From Serratia marcescens (GTDB lineage: Bacteria > Pseudomonadota > Gammaproteobacteria > Enterobacterales > Enterobacteriaceae): DNA of 64,000 bases. Below, piece after piece: positions 9,095-17,374 of the stretch (positions are counted from its first letter, which is position 1; each line of letters opens with the position of its first letter). The stretch spans positions 434,001 through 498,000 of the forward strand of contig NZ_JARVZZ010000001.1 of NCBI RefSeq assembly GCF_029846115.1, read 5' to 3'. Both the position numbers and the translations under genes were made by a program. The notes below the pieces were generated by a model, which did no database searches, was not told the DNA's origin, and saw only the letters and a program-made list of their open reading frames with translations.

Positions 9095-10744
9095 CTACCC
9101 TTCGCGCTCGATCAGCAACGCTTCGAGCAAGTCGAGATCGTGCAGCAGTTTTTGCAGCGTCTCGTTGCTGATTTTCTGCGTGGCGCGCAGATGGTACAGT
9201 TCGCCGCGCTCGGCGCGCAGCGCCGTCAGGCGGAAACGCCGCTCGAGGTTTTCCATCGCCAGCGCATTCTCGATATCGTCTTTCGACGCGATGCGCCGCC
9301 GCAACATGCCCGTCACCCGCGAACTGACCTCTTTCAACACCTGTGGATCGAGGTTCTCTTCGGTATCGGCAACCAGGCGCTCTTCCATTTTATTCACGCT
9401 CTCGATCGCCACCTCGGCCGCCATGGCGATCGCCATGCGTTCTTCCTGCTTGCTGGCGCTCTTGTCGGCCACCTGCACACCGCGCAGCAGCAGCGGCAAC
9501 GCCAGCACGCCGACGATCAACGACAGCAGGATCACCCCGGCGGCGATAAACACCAGCTGATAGCGCGCCGGGAAGGCGGTGCCGTCGCTCAGCAACAGCG
9601 GTATCGACAGCACACCGGCCAGGGTAATCGCCCCGCGCACCCCGGCAAACGACGCCACCCACAGCTCACGCGTGCTGTAGTCGCCGAACTGCAGCGGGCG
9701 CTTTTTCATAAAGCGGTTGCTGGCCTTCTTCATCACCCACAACCAGGTGAAACGCAGCACCAGCAGCGCGGCGTAGATGGTGGCCACGTCGGCGAACAGG
9801 TACCAGGTCTGGATGGTCGGATCCAGCTCCGCCTGCAGGATAGAGGTTTCAAGAATGCCCGGCAGCTGCAGGCCCAACATGATGAACACCATGCCGTTGA
9901 ACACGAACTCCAACATCGCCCATACGCTGTTGGCGCGCAGGCGCATCGCCAGCGGCGCGTTGCGGATCACGCCGGATTGGCTGATGGTCATCCCCGCCGC
10001 TACCGCCGCCAGGATGCCGGAGACGCCGATGTGTTCGGCGATCAGGTAAGAAGCGAACGGCAGCAGCAGCAGGAATACGATCTGGGTCGCCGGATCGTCG
10101 CCGCTCCAGCGGCTCATCACCCGCAGCGATTTACTGTAGGTCCAGGTGACTGCCACGCCGGCCAGCAGGCCGCCGATCGCCACTTTGAGGAATTCGAGGG
10201 TCGCGCCGCCCACGGTGAACACCATGGTGCCCATCGCCACCGCGATGGCGAACTTGAGCGACACCAGACCGGACGCGTCATTCATCAGCGCCTCGCCCTC
10301 GAGCACGCCCATGATTGGCTTGGGAATGCGCCCTTTGCCGACGATGCCGGACAGCGCCACGGCATCCGTCGGCGACAGCACTGCCGCCAGCGCGAAGGCC
10401 GCCACCAGCGGAATGCCCGGCACCATGGCGTAGATCAGATAGCCGACGCCGACCACGGTGATCAGCACCAGCACCAGCGCCAGGCCGAGAATTTCACGCC
10501 CGTGGTGCAGGAATTCGCGCGTCGGCGTTTTCCAGCCGTCGGCGAACAGCAGCGGCGGGATGAACAGCACCAGGAACAATTCGGGATCAAAGTCGACGTG
10601 CAGCCCGAAATGCGGCCAGGCCAACAGGGCCCCGATGGCGATTTGCATCAGCGGCAGCGGCACCTGGAACGGCAACATGCGCGTCACCACCCCGGACAGG
10701 GAGACCACCAGGATCAAAATGAGGATTGTAAAAAAGATTTCCAT
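9095..10744 (-). CDS. yjcE: Na+/H+ antiporter, CPA1 family (YjcE)
   Basis: 549 residues, the length of E. coli YjcE. Roughly the first 410 residues are a dozen membrane helices of the CPA1 sodium/proton exchanger fold. The family signatures are visible: LFIPPLLFADG near 60, AAVLSPTDAVALSGIVG near 120-137 and LEGEALMNDASGLV near 147-160, which carry the acidic ion-binding residues. The last 120 residues are a charged, helical cytoplasmic tail. In E. coli yjcE also lies beside the purine permease yjcD/ghxP, as here. It probably exports Na+ (or K+) in exchange for protons; the exact ion is not predictable. Confidence 0.92.
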   Translation of the reverse strand: MEIFFTILILILVVSLSGVVTRMLPFQVPLPLMQIAIGALLAWPHFGLHVDFDPELFLVLFIPPLLFADGWKTPTREFLHHGREILGLALVLVLITVVGVGYLIYAMVPGIPLVAAFALAAVLSPTDAVALSGIVGKGRIPKPIMGVLEGEALMNDASGLVSLKFAIAVAMGTMVFTVGGATLEFLKVAIGGLLAGVAVTWTYSKSLRVMSRWSGDDPATQIVFLLLLPFASYLIAEHIGVSGILAAVAAGMTISQSGVIRNAPLAMRLRANSVWAMLEFVFNGMVFIMLGLQLPGILETSILQAELDPTIQTWYLFADVATIYAALLVLRFTWLWVMKKASNRFMKKRPLQFGDYSTRELWVASFAGVRGAITLAGVLSIPLLLSDGTAFPARYQLVFIAAGVILLSLIVGVLALPLLLRGVQVADKSASKQEERMAIAMAAEVAIESVNKMEERLVADTEENLDPQVLKEVSSRVTGMLRRRIASKDDIENALAMENLERRFRLTALRAERGELYHLRATQKISNETLQKLLHDLDLLEALLIEREG

Positions 10745-10905
10745 GCTTTCCTTAGACTCTACGATTCAGACGACATCGGCTCAGGGCCTGCGTTGGTCCC
10801 GATAGTAGATCACTTTTTTTACAGCCGTTAAAGCTTGTTGTGCCTTTCAAAACGCGGTGCAGAACAGAAGAAGACTTATCTTAAGAAGGGAAATGCCGTG
10901 ACAGA

Positions 10906-10931
10906 TTCCCCCGCCCATCGGGCGAGGGAAA
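10906..10931 (-). terminator. Hairpin after ghxP
   Basis: TTCCC and CGCCC arms face GGGCG and GGGAA around an ATC loop just after the ghxP stop codon. It lacks an obvious U-tract, so it may act mainly as an mRNA 3' end stabiliser. Confidence 0.45.
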
Positions 10932-10941
10932 TCCGCGAGGC

Positions 10942-12303
10942 TTAAATTGCCCAGCCGCCGGCGTAGAACGCCACCAGCGCCACGGCGATCAGCACGGTGC
11001 CGATGTTCAGCTTGCGCCATTCGCCGGAGAAGATGCGGCCGATGACCAGCGAGCTGAAGCCCAGCATGATGCCAGTAACGATATTGCAGGTCAGTACGAT
11101 GAATACCGCGCACAGCAGGCCAGCCATCGCGTCGACGAAATCGTTGAAGTCCAGCTTGGTGACGTTGCTCAGCATCAGCAGGCCGACGTACATCAGCGCC
11201 GGTGCGGTGGCATAGACCGGCACCAGATAGGCCAGCGGCGACAGGAACAGGATCAGCAGGAACAGAATGCCGACCACGGTGGCTGTCAGGCCGGTCTTGC
11301 CGCCCGCGGCGGTGCCGGCGGCGGATTCGATGTAGACCGCGGCGGGCGCGGCGCCCACCAGGCCGGAGAAGATGCTGCTCAGGGAATCTGAGGTCAGCGC
11401 CTTGCCGCCGTTGATGATCTGCCCGTCTTTATCCAGCAGGTTGGCCTGCCCGGCCACCGCGCGGATGGTGCCGGTGGCGTCGAACACCGCGGTCATCACC
11501 AGCGCCAGCACGCTCGGCAACACCACCGGCTGCAACGCACCCATAATATCCAGGCTGAAGATCAACGATTTGCCGTCAGCATCCGCCAGGCTCGGCATGG
11601 CGAACAGCCCCTGGTATTTCACCGCCGGGTCGAAGATCAGGCCGATGATGGAAATGGCGATGATCACCAGCAGAATGCCGCCGGGCACGCGCAGTTTTTC
11701 CAGGCCGAAGATCACCGCCAGGCCGACCAGCGTCATCACCACCGGGAAGGAGGTGAACGCGCCAAGCGCCACCGGCAGGCCATCCAGCGGGTTCTTCACC
11801 ACCAGGCCGACGCCGTTGGCGGCGATCAGCAGCAGGAACAGACCGATACCGATGCCGGTGCCGTGCGCCACGCCCATCGGCAGGTTGCGCAGGATCCAGG
11901 CGCGGATGCCGGTGACCGAGATAATGGTAAACAGCACGCCCATCACGAACACCGCGCCCAGCGCCACCGGAATGCTGATGTGCTGGCCCAGCACCAGGCT
12001 GAAGGCGGTGAAAGCGGTCAATGAAATCGCACAGCCGATGGCCATCGGCAGGTTAGCCCACAGCCCCATCAGCAGCGAGCCCAGACCGGCCACCAGGCAA
12101 GTGGAGACAAACACCGCCGCCGGCGGGAAGCCCGCTTTGCCCAGCATGCTCGGCACCACGATCACCGAGTACACCATCGCCAGGAAGGTGGTCAGCCCCG
12201 CTACCACTTCCTGGCGCACGGTGCTGCCGCGCGCGGAAATTTTAAAATAGCCATCAAGCCCGCCGGTTGGTTTTGCGGCGTGGTTCGCTTGAGAGTTCGA
12301 CAT
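10942..12303 (-). CDS. ghxP: Guanine/hypoxanthine permease GhxP (NCS2/AzgA family)
   Basis: 453-residue inner-membrane purine:proton symporter, nearly colinear with E. coli GhxP (YjcD): [21 protein letters not shown] near residue 25, [18 protein letters not shown] near 283-300, and [16 protein letters not shown] near 335. These are the AzgA-subfamily signatures that form the substrate site. It imports hypoxanthine and guanine for salvage. The 5' region holds three PurR-like boxes (12376-12391, 12443-12458, 12498-12513), suggesting repression when purines are plentiful. It is transcribed alone and is followed by yjcE as in E. coli. Confidence 0.95.
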   Translation of the reverse strand: MSNSQANHAAKPTGGLDGYFKISARGSTVRQEVVAGLTTFLAMVYSVIVVPSMLGKAGFPPAAVFVSTCLVAGLGSLLMGLWANLPMAIGCAISLTAFTAFSLVLGQHISIPVALGAVFVMGVLFTIISVTGIRAWILRNLPMGVAHGTGIGIGLFLLLIAANGVGLVVKNPLDGLPVALGAFTSFPVVMTLVGLAVIFGLEKLRVPGGILLVIIAISIIGLIFDPAVKYQGLFAMPSLADADGKSLIFSLDIMGALQPVVLPSVLALVMTAVFDATGTIRAVAGQANLLDKDGQIINGGKALTSDSLSSIFSGLVGAAPAAVYIESAAGTAAGGKTGLTATVVGILFLLILFLSPLAYLVPVYATAPALMYVGLLMLSNVTKLDFNDFVDAMAGLLCAVFIVLTCNIVTGIMLGFSSLVIGRIFSGEWRKLNIGTVLIAVALVAFYAGGWAI

Positions 12304-12375
12304 AGGTTACTTCCCCTGTGTTTCATGAATCGGCCCGTCACAGCAGGCCGGTAATCTCGCCCGCGCCCGATCGCC

Positions 12376-12391
12376 ACGTAATCGTTTACGT
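12376..12391. promoter_or_regulatory. PurR-like box 1 upstream of ghxP
   Basis: ACGTAATCGTTTACGT matches the PurR consensus ACGCAAACGTTTTCGT at 13 of 16 positions by eye. It lies 73 bp before the ghxP start. Confidence 0.5.
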
Positions 12392-12442
12392 CACGTTCCG
12401 CATCCTTGCCCTTCCGTCGCATCGCCAACGGCAATGCGCACC

Positions 12443-12458
12443 AAGGCAAACGTTTAAC
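12443..12458. promoter_or_regulatory. PurR-like box 2 upstream of ghxP
   Basis: Contains GCAAACGTTTA at 12446-12456, the core of the PurR operator. Confidence 0.55.
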
Positions 12459-12497
12459 TCGCAGCGCGCGGTACGGGTAATTTATGGTGGTTTATTC

Positions 12498-12513
12498 AAG
12501 GCAAACGATTATC
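12498..12513. promoter_or_regulatory. PurR-like box 3 upstream of ghxP
   Basis: Contains GCAAACGATTATC at 12501-12513, again carrying the GCAAACGNTT core. The 12304-12635 gap holds these three sites and a terminator and no gene. Confidence 0.5.
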
Positions 12514-12594
12514 CTGCCTTCCATAGCGTCTAATCAACTAAAGATCGCGGCAATTTATGCAGAAAGTGGCGGGAATGGCGCCTGCACGATAAAA

Positions 12595-12615
12595 CCGGGG
12601 CGACGGGCGCCCCGG
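12595..12615 (-). terminator. Terminator of the VOC-family gene
   Basis: CCGGGGCG / CGCCCCGG stem followed on the minus strand by TTTTATC. Confidence 0.75.
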
Positions 12616-12635
12616 CGAATGCCGTCACGGCGAGA

Positions 12636-13043
12636 TTATTGCGTCTGCACCGCGGCGGGATCCATATACATCAATTCCCAGATATGGCCATCCAGGTCCT
12701 GAAATCCGTGGCCGTACATCACGCCGTAGTCCCGTGGCGGGTGATAAGTGTTGCCGCCGCCGGCGACCGCCTTGCGCACCAGTTCGTCCACCGCCGCCCG
12801 GCTGGGCTGCGACAGGCACACCAGCACTTCGGTGGCCTGTTTGGCGTCGCCGATCGGGTTCGGGGTAAACATCCTGAATTTGTCGTGAGTCAGCAACATC
12901 ACGTAAATCGTGTCGCTGACCACCATGCACGCGGCGGTGTCATCGGTAAATTGCGGGTTGAAAGTGAAACCCAGGTGGGTGAAAAACGCCATCGAGGCGG
13001 GCAGATCGCGTACGGGCAGGTTAACGAAGATTTGCGTAGCCAT
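12636..13043 (-). CDS. VOC-superfamily (glyoxalase/bleomycin-resistance-like) protein
   Basis: 135 residues with the vicinal-oxygen-chelate fold: an N-terminal beta-alpha-beta unit (IFVNLPVRDLPASMAFFTHLGF) and a C-terminal unit ending in GHGFQDLDGHIWELMYMDP, where the Asp/His/Glu positions are typical metal-site residues. Such small VOC proteins include lactoylglutathione lyase relatives and antibiotic-binding proteins. The substrate cannot be told from sequence. It is a single gene with its own terminator and is read in the same direction as the glutathione transferase upstream. Confidence 0.85.
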   Translation of the reverse strand: MATQIFVNLPVRDLPASMAFFTHLGFTFNPQFTDDTAACMVVSDTIYVMLLTHDKFRMFTPNPIGDAKQATEVLVCLSQPSRAAVDELVRKAVAGGGNTYHPPRDYGVMYGHGFQDLDGHIWELMYMDPAAVQTQ

Positions 13044-13090
13044 GGGCTACCTCCGATGAAGAATGACCCCATCGAGTATAGCCCATCCGG

Positions 13091-13759
13091 TTAGCTCAGC
13101 AGGTCGTAAGGGCCGCCCTGCTCCAACGCCCGCTGGTAGGCGGGCCGGGCGTGAATGCGCTGCAGAAAGCCGCGCAGTTTCGGACAATCATCCAACGCGC
13201 CGCGCGCCGCCATCGCCTCCAGCGGGAAGCTCATCTGAATGTCCGCCGCGCTGAAGTCGTTGCCGACGAACCAGCTGCCCTTGTTCAGGTGCTGTTCGAG
13301 GAAATCGCAGTGCGGCGCGATCTGCTTGTCGAGATATTCGCGCTGCACGCCCTTGCCGATCGCGCCGGCCACCGGCCGCAGCAGCCAGGGGATCGGCGGC
13401 TGCCCGAGACGGCTGAACACCAGTTTCATCACCAACAACGGCATCAGCGATCCTTCGGCGTAGTGCAGCCAGTAGCGGTATTGCTGGCGCGCGTGGAAGT
13501 CGGTCGGCATGAACATCCCTTGCGCGTCATAGGCTTCCTGCAGGTATTCGATGATGGCGCCGGATTCCGCCAGCGTCAGATCGCCGTCGACGATCACCGG
13601 TGATTTGCCCAGCGGGTGGATCTTTTTCAACGCCGCCGGCGCCAGCATGGTCTGCGGATCGCGTTCGTAGCGTTGCACCTGATAGGGCACGCCCAGCTCT
13701 TCCAGAAACCACAGAATGCGCTGCGACCGTGAGTGATTGAGATGATGAACAATGATCAT
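13091..13759 (-). CDS. Glutathione S-transferase family protein
   Basis: 222 residues. The N-terminal thioredoxin-like glutathione-binding domain (about 1-80) contains HPLGKSPVIVDGDLTLAES, with the cis-Pro and the glutamyl-binding ES pair. The all-helical C-terminal domain contains FSAADIQMSFPLEAM, matching the N-capping-box region of the family. The start at 13759 has AGGAGC six bases upstream and overlaps the stop of the preceding gene (ATGA); a longer in-frame reading to 13969 is only a shadow of that gene. It probably conjugates glutathione to electrophiles; the substrate is unknown. Confidence 0.88.
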   Translation of the reverse strand: MIIVHHLNHSRSQRILWFLEELGVPYQVQRYERDPQTMLAPAALKKIHPLGKSPVIVDGDLTLAESGAIIEYLQEAYDAQGMFMPTDFHARQQYRYWLHYAEGSLMPLLVMKLVFSRLGQPPIPWLLRPVAGAIGKGVQREYLDKQIAPHCDFLEQHLNKGSWFVGNDFSAADIQMSFPLEAMAARGALDDCPKLRGFLQRIHARPAYQRALEQGGPYDLLS

Positions 13760-14199
13760 AAAGAAGCTCCTGTCCGCTGCCACACCAGTTCGCCCACCTG
13801 CACGCCATTGCCGAGCTGCAAGGGCACCGTGCGCAACGTCAGCCGATCGCCGCTGAAAGCGTAAAAACGCACCTGGCGGCTGCCTACCCAGTTGGGGAAC
13901 GAACAGCCTTCGACCTGATGCACCACCCGCTGCTCGCTTTCCTCCACCTGATAGCGGCCAAAGTAGCAAATCATATTGATGAAGGCCGCGCGGATCTCCC
14001 GCTCGGACCCCTGCACAAAATCGTCGGCGGCGAAACGCGGCCGCACGGCGCTGTAAAGCTGCGCCGCCATCGTGCCGTTGGCCTCATAGTGGATGCGCCC
14101 CAAAACCTGCTCGCCCAGCGGGTAATTCAGCTCGCCGTTCTGGTTTTTGAACACCGACGACACCAGCGCCCAGCTGCCGATAAACGCGTTTACCGTCAT
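13756..14199 (-). CDS. Lipocalin-like domain protein
   Basis: 147 residues beginning MTVNAFIGSWALVSSVF, with GGAGAAG properly spaced before the ATG at 14199. The alternating hydrophobic pattern and the motif GSWxL near the N-terminus resemble the bacterial lipocalin-like family of small beta-barrels (PF13924 type). There is no signal peptide, so it is probably cytoplasmic. Its stop overlaps the start of the glutathione transferase by four bases, so the two form an operon, perhaps for handling a hydrophobic toxic molecule (inference). No specific function can be assigned. Confidence 0.75.
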   Translation of the reverse strand: MTVNAFIGSWALVSSVFKNQNGELNYPLGEQVLGRIHYEANGTMAAQLYSAVRPRFAADDFVQGSEREIRAAFINMICYFGRYQVEESEQRVVHQVEGCSFPNWVGSRQVRFYAFSGDRLTLRTVPLQLGNGVQVGELVWQRTGASL

Positions 14200-14395
14200 T
14201 ACGCTTCTCCGGTTAAAGATCGTCTGTAAAGGGTAGTGGCGATTTTTACCGCGCGCCAGCGGGTGAAAAAACAATCAATTTATTTGACAGAGATACTCAA
14301 AACTCTCCGATTTTTTATTCCAGCCTGCCGCACTACTATTTAACACATCGAGAGACAACGGGCTCTCATCCAATCAATACGCTGAGGAATACATC

Positions 14396-14656
14396 ATGAA
14401 AAACGTCAAAATTTTTGCTACCGCTGTGCTGCTGGCTACCGCTTCTTTCGCTACCTTCGCCGCTGACCTGCCTTCCAGCCAACCCGCTGCAGACGCCCAG
14501 AAAATCGGCGTAGTCTCCGTTAGCGGCGCCACCAACCTGAGCGCGCTGGAAAGCGAACTGGCCAGCAAAGCCGCCGCATCGGGCGCCAGCTCATACCGCA
14601 TCGTCGCTGCCGGCGGCCAGAACAAACTGTACGGCACCGCAGAAATCTTCAACTGA
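14396..14656 (+). CDS. YhcN/BhsA/McbA-type (DUF1471) periplasmic protein
   Basis: 86 residues: a signal peptide of about 22 residues (ending SFATFA-A) followed by the short DUF1471 beta-alpha-beta domain (KIGVVSVSGATNLSALESELASKA ... SYRIVAAGG...LYGTAEI in pieces). Enterobacteria carry many paralogues (BhsA, McbA, YhcN, YdgH), typically induced by acid, peroxide or metal stress and influencing biofilm. It is a single gene with a strong terminator after it. Confidence 0.88.
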   Translation: MKNVKIFATAVLLATASFATFAADLPSSQPAADAQKIGVVSVSGATNLSALESELASKAAASGASSYRIVAAGGQNKLYGTAEIFN

Positions 14657-14685
14657 TCGTCGAACAGCCAACCGACGGAAGAAAG

Positions 14686-14703
14686 AAGCCCCGCAAGGGG
14701 CTT
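14686..14703 (+). terminator. Rho-independent terminator of the DUF1471 gene
   Basis: AAGCCCC / GGGGCTT stem with a GCAA loop, followed by TTCTCGTT. Confidence 0.8.
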
Positions 14704-14805
14704 TTCTCGTTGTGGGCAGGCAAAGCTCTTTGTGAACAGTGACCGCCAGACATTTCACCGATACTGGGAATAACGCCTTATCCTCACCCACTTTGGAGAA
14801 ATAAC

Positions 14806-15555
14806 ATGACCACAGCACACCCTCTGCAAGGCAAAGTCGCGTTCGTCCAGGGCGGCTCGCGCGGCATCGGCGCCGCCATCGTTAAACGGTTGGCGAGCGA
14901 AGGGGCCGCGGTCGCCTTTACCTACGCCACCTCGGCCGATCGCGCCGAAGCGGTGGCAAGCGCCGTTACCGCCGCCGGCGGCAAAGCCCTCGCCATCAAG
15001 GCCGACAGCGCCGATGCGGCGGCGCTGCAGCAGGCGGTGCGCCAGGCGGTCAGCCACTTCGGCAACCTGGACATTCTGGTGAACAACGCCGGGGTGTTTA
15101 CGCTGGGCAGCACCGAGGAGCTGGCGCTGGACGATTTGGATCGCATGCTGGCGGTCAACGTGCGCAGCGTGTTCGTCGCCAGCCAGGAAGCGGCGCGCCA
15201 CATGAACGACGGCGGCCGCATCATCCACATCGGCAGCACCAACGCCGAGCGCGTGCCGTTTGGCGGCGCGGCGGTGTATGCGATGAGCAAATCGGCGCTG
15301 GTCGGCCTGACCAAAGGCATGGCGCGCGATCTCGGCCCGCGTGGCATCACCGTCAATAACGTGCAGCCCGGCCCGGTAGACACCGAAATGAACCCTGACG
15401 CCGGCGAGTTCGCCGATCGGCTCAAGCAGCTGATGGCGATCGGCCGCTACGGCAAAGATGAAGAGATCGCCGGCTTCGTCGCCTACCTGGCGGGCCCGCA
15501 GGCGGGTTATATCACCGGCGCCAGTCTGAGCATCGACGGCGGCTTCTCGGCGTAA
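14806..15555 (+). CDS. Short-chain dehydrogenase/reductase
   Basis: 249 residues of the classical SDR family. Visible are the cofactor loop GGSRGIGAA (residues 16-24), NNAGVF (about 92-97), the catalytic Ser in HIGSTNAE and the YAMSK pair (Tyr-x3-Lys), and VQPGPVDTEMNP after the active site. It uses NAD(P)H; the substrate is unknown, and it resembles generic 3-oxoacyl-type reductases as well as enterobacterial BdcA. It is convergent with an Rrf2 regulator across a shared terminator. Confidence 0.9.
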   Translation: MTTAHPLQGKVAFVQGGSRGIGAAIVKRLASEGAAVAFTYATSADRAEAVASAVTAAGGKALAIKADSADAAALQQAVRQAVSHFGNLDILVNNAGVFTLGSTEELALDDLDRMLAVNVRSVFVASQEAARHMNDGGRIIHIGSTNAERVPFGGAAVYAMSKSALVGLTKGMARDLGPRGITVNNVQPGPVDTEMNPDAGEFADRLKQLMAIGRYGKDEEIAGFVAYLAGPQAGYITGASLSIDGGFSA

Positions 15556-15574
15556 CGTCCCCTGAAATGCAAAA

Positions 15575-15590
15575 AGCCCCTTTCGGGGCT
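15575..15590. terminator. Bidirectional terminator between SDR and Rrf2 genes
   Basis: AGCCCC / GGGGCT stem with a TTTC loop, flanked by AAAA on the left and TTTTT on the right, so it works for both converging genes. Confidence 0.85.
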
Positions 15591-15604
15591 TTTTTATTGG
15601 CGAA

Positions 15605-16081
15605 TTACGCTTCGGCACCGTCGCCGTCAATGCAGGCCACCGCGCCTTCGTTCGTTCCCACAGGGAAATGGCGGTCAAAGCGATCCTTCAGATCCTCCAG
15701 GCTGATTTCTGCAAAGCGCGCCAGCAGTGCCTGCTCGGCCTCATCCAGTACGTTGCCCAGCGCCTGATTGACCGCCGCCTCCACTGCACATTCCGGGTGC
15801 TCTTCCCCGCCGCCGATGGCGAACAGCTGCTTAACGCCCACCGCCCGGTAGATATCGAGTAGGCTGATGTTCCGCAGATCGTCGGCGATACGCCACCCAC
15901 CGTGATGGCCCTTTTCCGACGCAACGAAACCGGCGTCACGCAGGCCGGCCAAGGTGCGCCTGACCACGGCGCTGTTGGTGCCCAGCATCGCGGCGATCTG
16001 TTCCGAGGTGTAAACCCCCTTGTGGCGCGCCATATGCAGCAACACGTGCAGCATGCGCGAAAGCTTGTTGTCCTGACGCAT
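15605..16081 (-). CDS. Rrf2-family transcriptional regulator
   Basis: 158 residues. The N-terminal winged helix (SRMLHVLLHMARHKGVYTSEQIAAMLGTN...VVRRTLAGLRDAGFV, in segments) and a C-terminal dimer helix are typical of Rrf2 proteins. Iron-sulfur members (IscR, NsrR) have three cysteines in the central loop; here only one appears there (HPECAVEA), so a cluster is unlikely. I chose ATG 16081 over 16087 because GAGAGG lies six bases before it but abuts the earlier ATG. A perfect inverted repeat upstream overlaps its probable promoter. Confidence 0.88.
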   Translation of the reverse strand: MRQDNKLSRMLHVLLHMARHKGVYTSEQIAAMLGTNSAVVRRTLAGLRDAGFVASEKGHHGGWRIADDLRNISLLDIYRAVGVKQLFAIGGGEEHPECAVEAAVNQALGNVLDEAEQALLARFAEISLEDLKDRFDRHFPVGTNEGAVACIDGDGAEA

Positions 16082-16110
16082 TCCCATCCTCTCTTCAGCC
16101 CAGCATAATC

Positions 16111-16131
16111 TCGTATCTTACAATGATACGA
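16111..16131. promoter_or_regulatory. Perfect inverted repeat, likely Rrf2 operator
   Basis: TCGTATC, seven bases, GATACGA. It lies 30 bp upstream of the Rrf2 gene, between possible minus-strand -35 (TTGTCA) and -10 (TAAGAT) elements, and just before a TTGACA at 16136 pointing toward the divergent gene. This geometry suggests autorepression and possible control of the divergent operon. Confidence 0.55.
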
Positions 16132-16235
16132 AAGATTGACAACGGCGAATATCACGTGCTTTTATAGGTTACATGAAATGACCGGCGTTCTCTTGGGCGC
16201 TGAAAACCCATTGCACCATGACCTCGTAAGGAATA

Positions 16236-16619
16236 ATGATGACTCCCGTATCGGCTTCGGATCTCTCGGCATGCCTGATGATCGCGCTGGCGTCGGCCAG
16301 CATTTCCATGACCCTGACACAAACCGAACTCTTCACGGCGCTGCGGGCCTGGGCGGCGCGCAAAAACGCCCTGCTGGGCCATTTGTTCAAATGCTTTTAC
16401 TGCATGAGCCACTGGGTGGTGATTGCAGGAATGCTAGTTTACCGCCCGGCGCTGTTGCACAGCGGCATCGGCCCGATCGATTGGGTAATGACCGCTTTCA
16501 TCGTGCTCACCGTCACCACCTTTATCAACGGCCTGCTGTTTAAAGCATTTCAGGCGGCCGTGCGCACTCATGTGATGAAACACGAGGCGCAGCAGATGTT
16601 GAATTCGCATGAGCAGTGA
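16236..16619 (+). CDS. Small membrane protein with Cys pair (DUF1360-like)
   Basis: 127 residues. It has a hydrophobic N-terminal segment, a central CFYCMSHWVVIAGM motif placed just before a second hydrophobic helix, and a third helix (MTAFIVLTVTTFINGLLF). The CxxC-S-W arrangement resembles the DUF1360 family, whose function is unknown. TAAGGA lies close upstream of ATGATG; either ATG (16236 or 16239) could be used. The stop overlaps or abuts the methyltransferase gene that follows, so the two are probably co-transcribed. It is divergent from the Rrf2 regulator. Confidence 0.72.
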   Translation: MMTPVSASDLSACLMIALASASISMTLTQTELFTALRAWAARKNALLGHLFKCFYCMSHWVVIAGMLVYRPALLHSGIGPIDWVMTAFIVLTVTTFINGLLFKAFQAAVRTHVMKHEAQQMLNSHEQ

Positions 16620-16630
16620 TGAGGCCGTGC

Positions 16631-17326
16631 ATGAACCAGAACACCAATGACATTTTCAACGGCGAATTTTCCCGCCGGTATGACACCGGCAACGCGCGCT
16701 TCAATACGATTAGCGACAACCTTCACTTTTTGATTGCGCTGCTATTGAAGGATTTGCCCGCCAATGCCCACATCCTGTGTGTTGGCGTGGGAACCGGCAC
16801 CGAGATGATCAATTTGGCCCACCAGAACCCGAGCTGGCGTTTCACCGGCGTGGATCCTTCCGCCGACATGTTGGCGGTGTGCACTGCCAAACTTCGGCAG
16901 GCGGGGATTGGCGAACGCTGCATGTTGGTGGAGGGCTATCTGCAGGATCTGCCGAGCACACCAGATTACGACGCTGTACTGTGTCTGCTAGTGACCCATT
17001 TTATTCTCGATGACGCGCGTGGCGACCTCTATCGCCATATGGCGTCACGGTTAAATACCGCTGGCCGGGTGGTGATTGCGGAAATTTCCGGTGATACGAC
17101 GGCGGCGGATTTCGACCAGCACCTGGCCAGTTGGGCCGCCATGCAGTCTCTTGACGGTCAAACTCCGCGCACGCCGGTTGAACTTCGAGCCCAGTTGCAG
17201 CAACGGCTACTGCTGCTGCCGCCGGAACGCACCGAACGGTTGATCGCCGAAGCCGGATTTTCTCCGCCTCAGCGTTTCTTCCAGTCGTTGCTGATCTACG
17301 CATGGACGGCCCGTAAACCGGCATAA
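16631..17326 (+). CDS. SAM-dependent methyltransferase (class I)
   Basis: 231 residues. SAM-binding motif I reads ILCVGVGTGTEM near residue 50, followed by the acidic motif II end TGVDPSADML and a motif IV-like DAVLCLLVTHFI. The substrate is unknown. The start at 16631 has GAGG about seven bases upstream; earlier ATG/GTG codons at 16616-16619 overlap the stop of the preceding gene. The tight spacing indicates an operon with the small Cys-pair membrane protein. It ends at a strong terminator shared with ssb. Confidence 0.85.
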   Translation: MNQNTNDIFNGEFSRRYDTGNARFNTISDNLHFLIALLLKDLPANAHILCVGVGTGTEMINLAHQNPSWRFTGVDPSADMLAVCTAKLRQAGIGERCMLVEGYLQDLPSTPDYDAVLCLLVTHFILDDARGDLYRHMASRLNTAGRVVIAEISGDTTAADFDQHLASWAAMQSLDGQTPRTPVELRAQLQQRLLLLPPERTERLIAEAGFSPPQRFFQSLLIYAWTARKPA

Positions 17327-17331
17327 AAAAA

Positions 17332-17347
17332 CCCCGCCTGAGCGGGG
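17332..17347. terminator. Bidirectional terminator between methyltransferase and ssb
   Basis: CCCCGC / GCGGGG stem, CTGA loop, with AAAAAAA before and TTTTT after. Confidence 0.88.
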
Positions 17348-17374
17348 TTTTTCGCGATCTTTTCCAGGCGAACC

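Noticed and set aside
9140..10831. A 563-residue + strand open frame
   Set aside because: It is exactly antisense to yjcE, with His/Arg/Gln-rich composition typical of a shadow frame.
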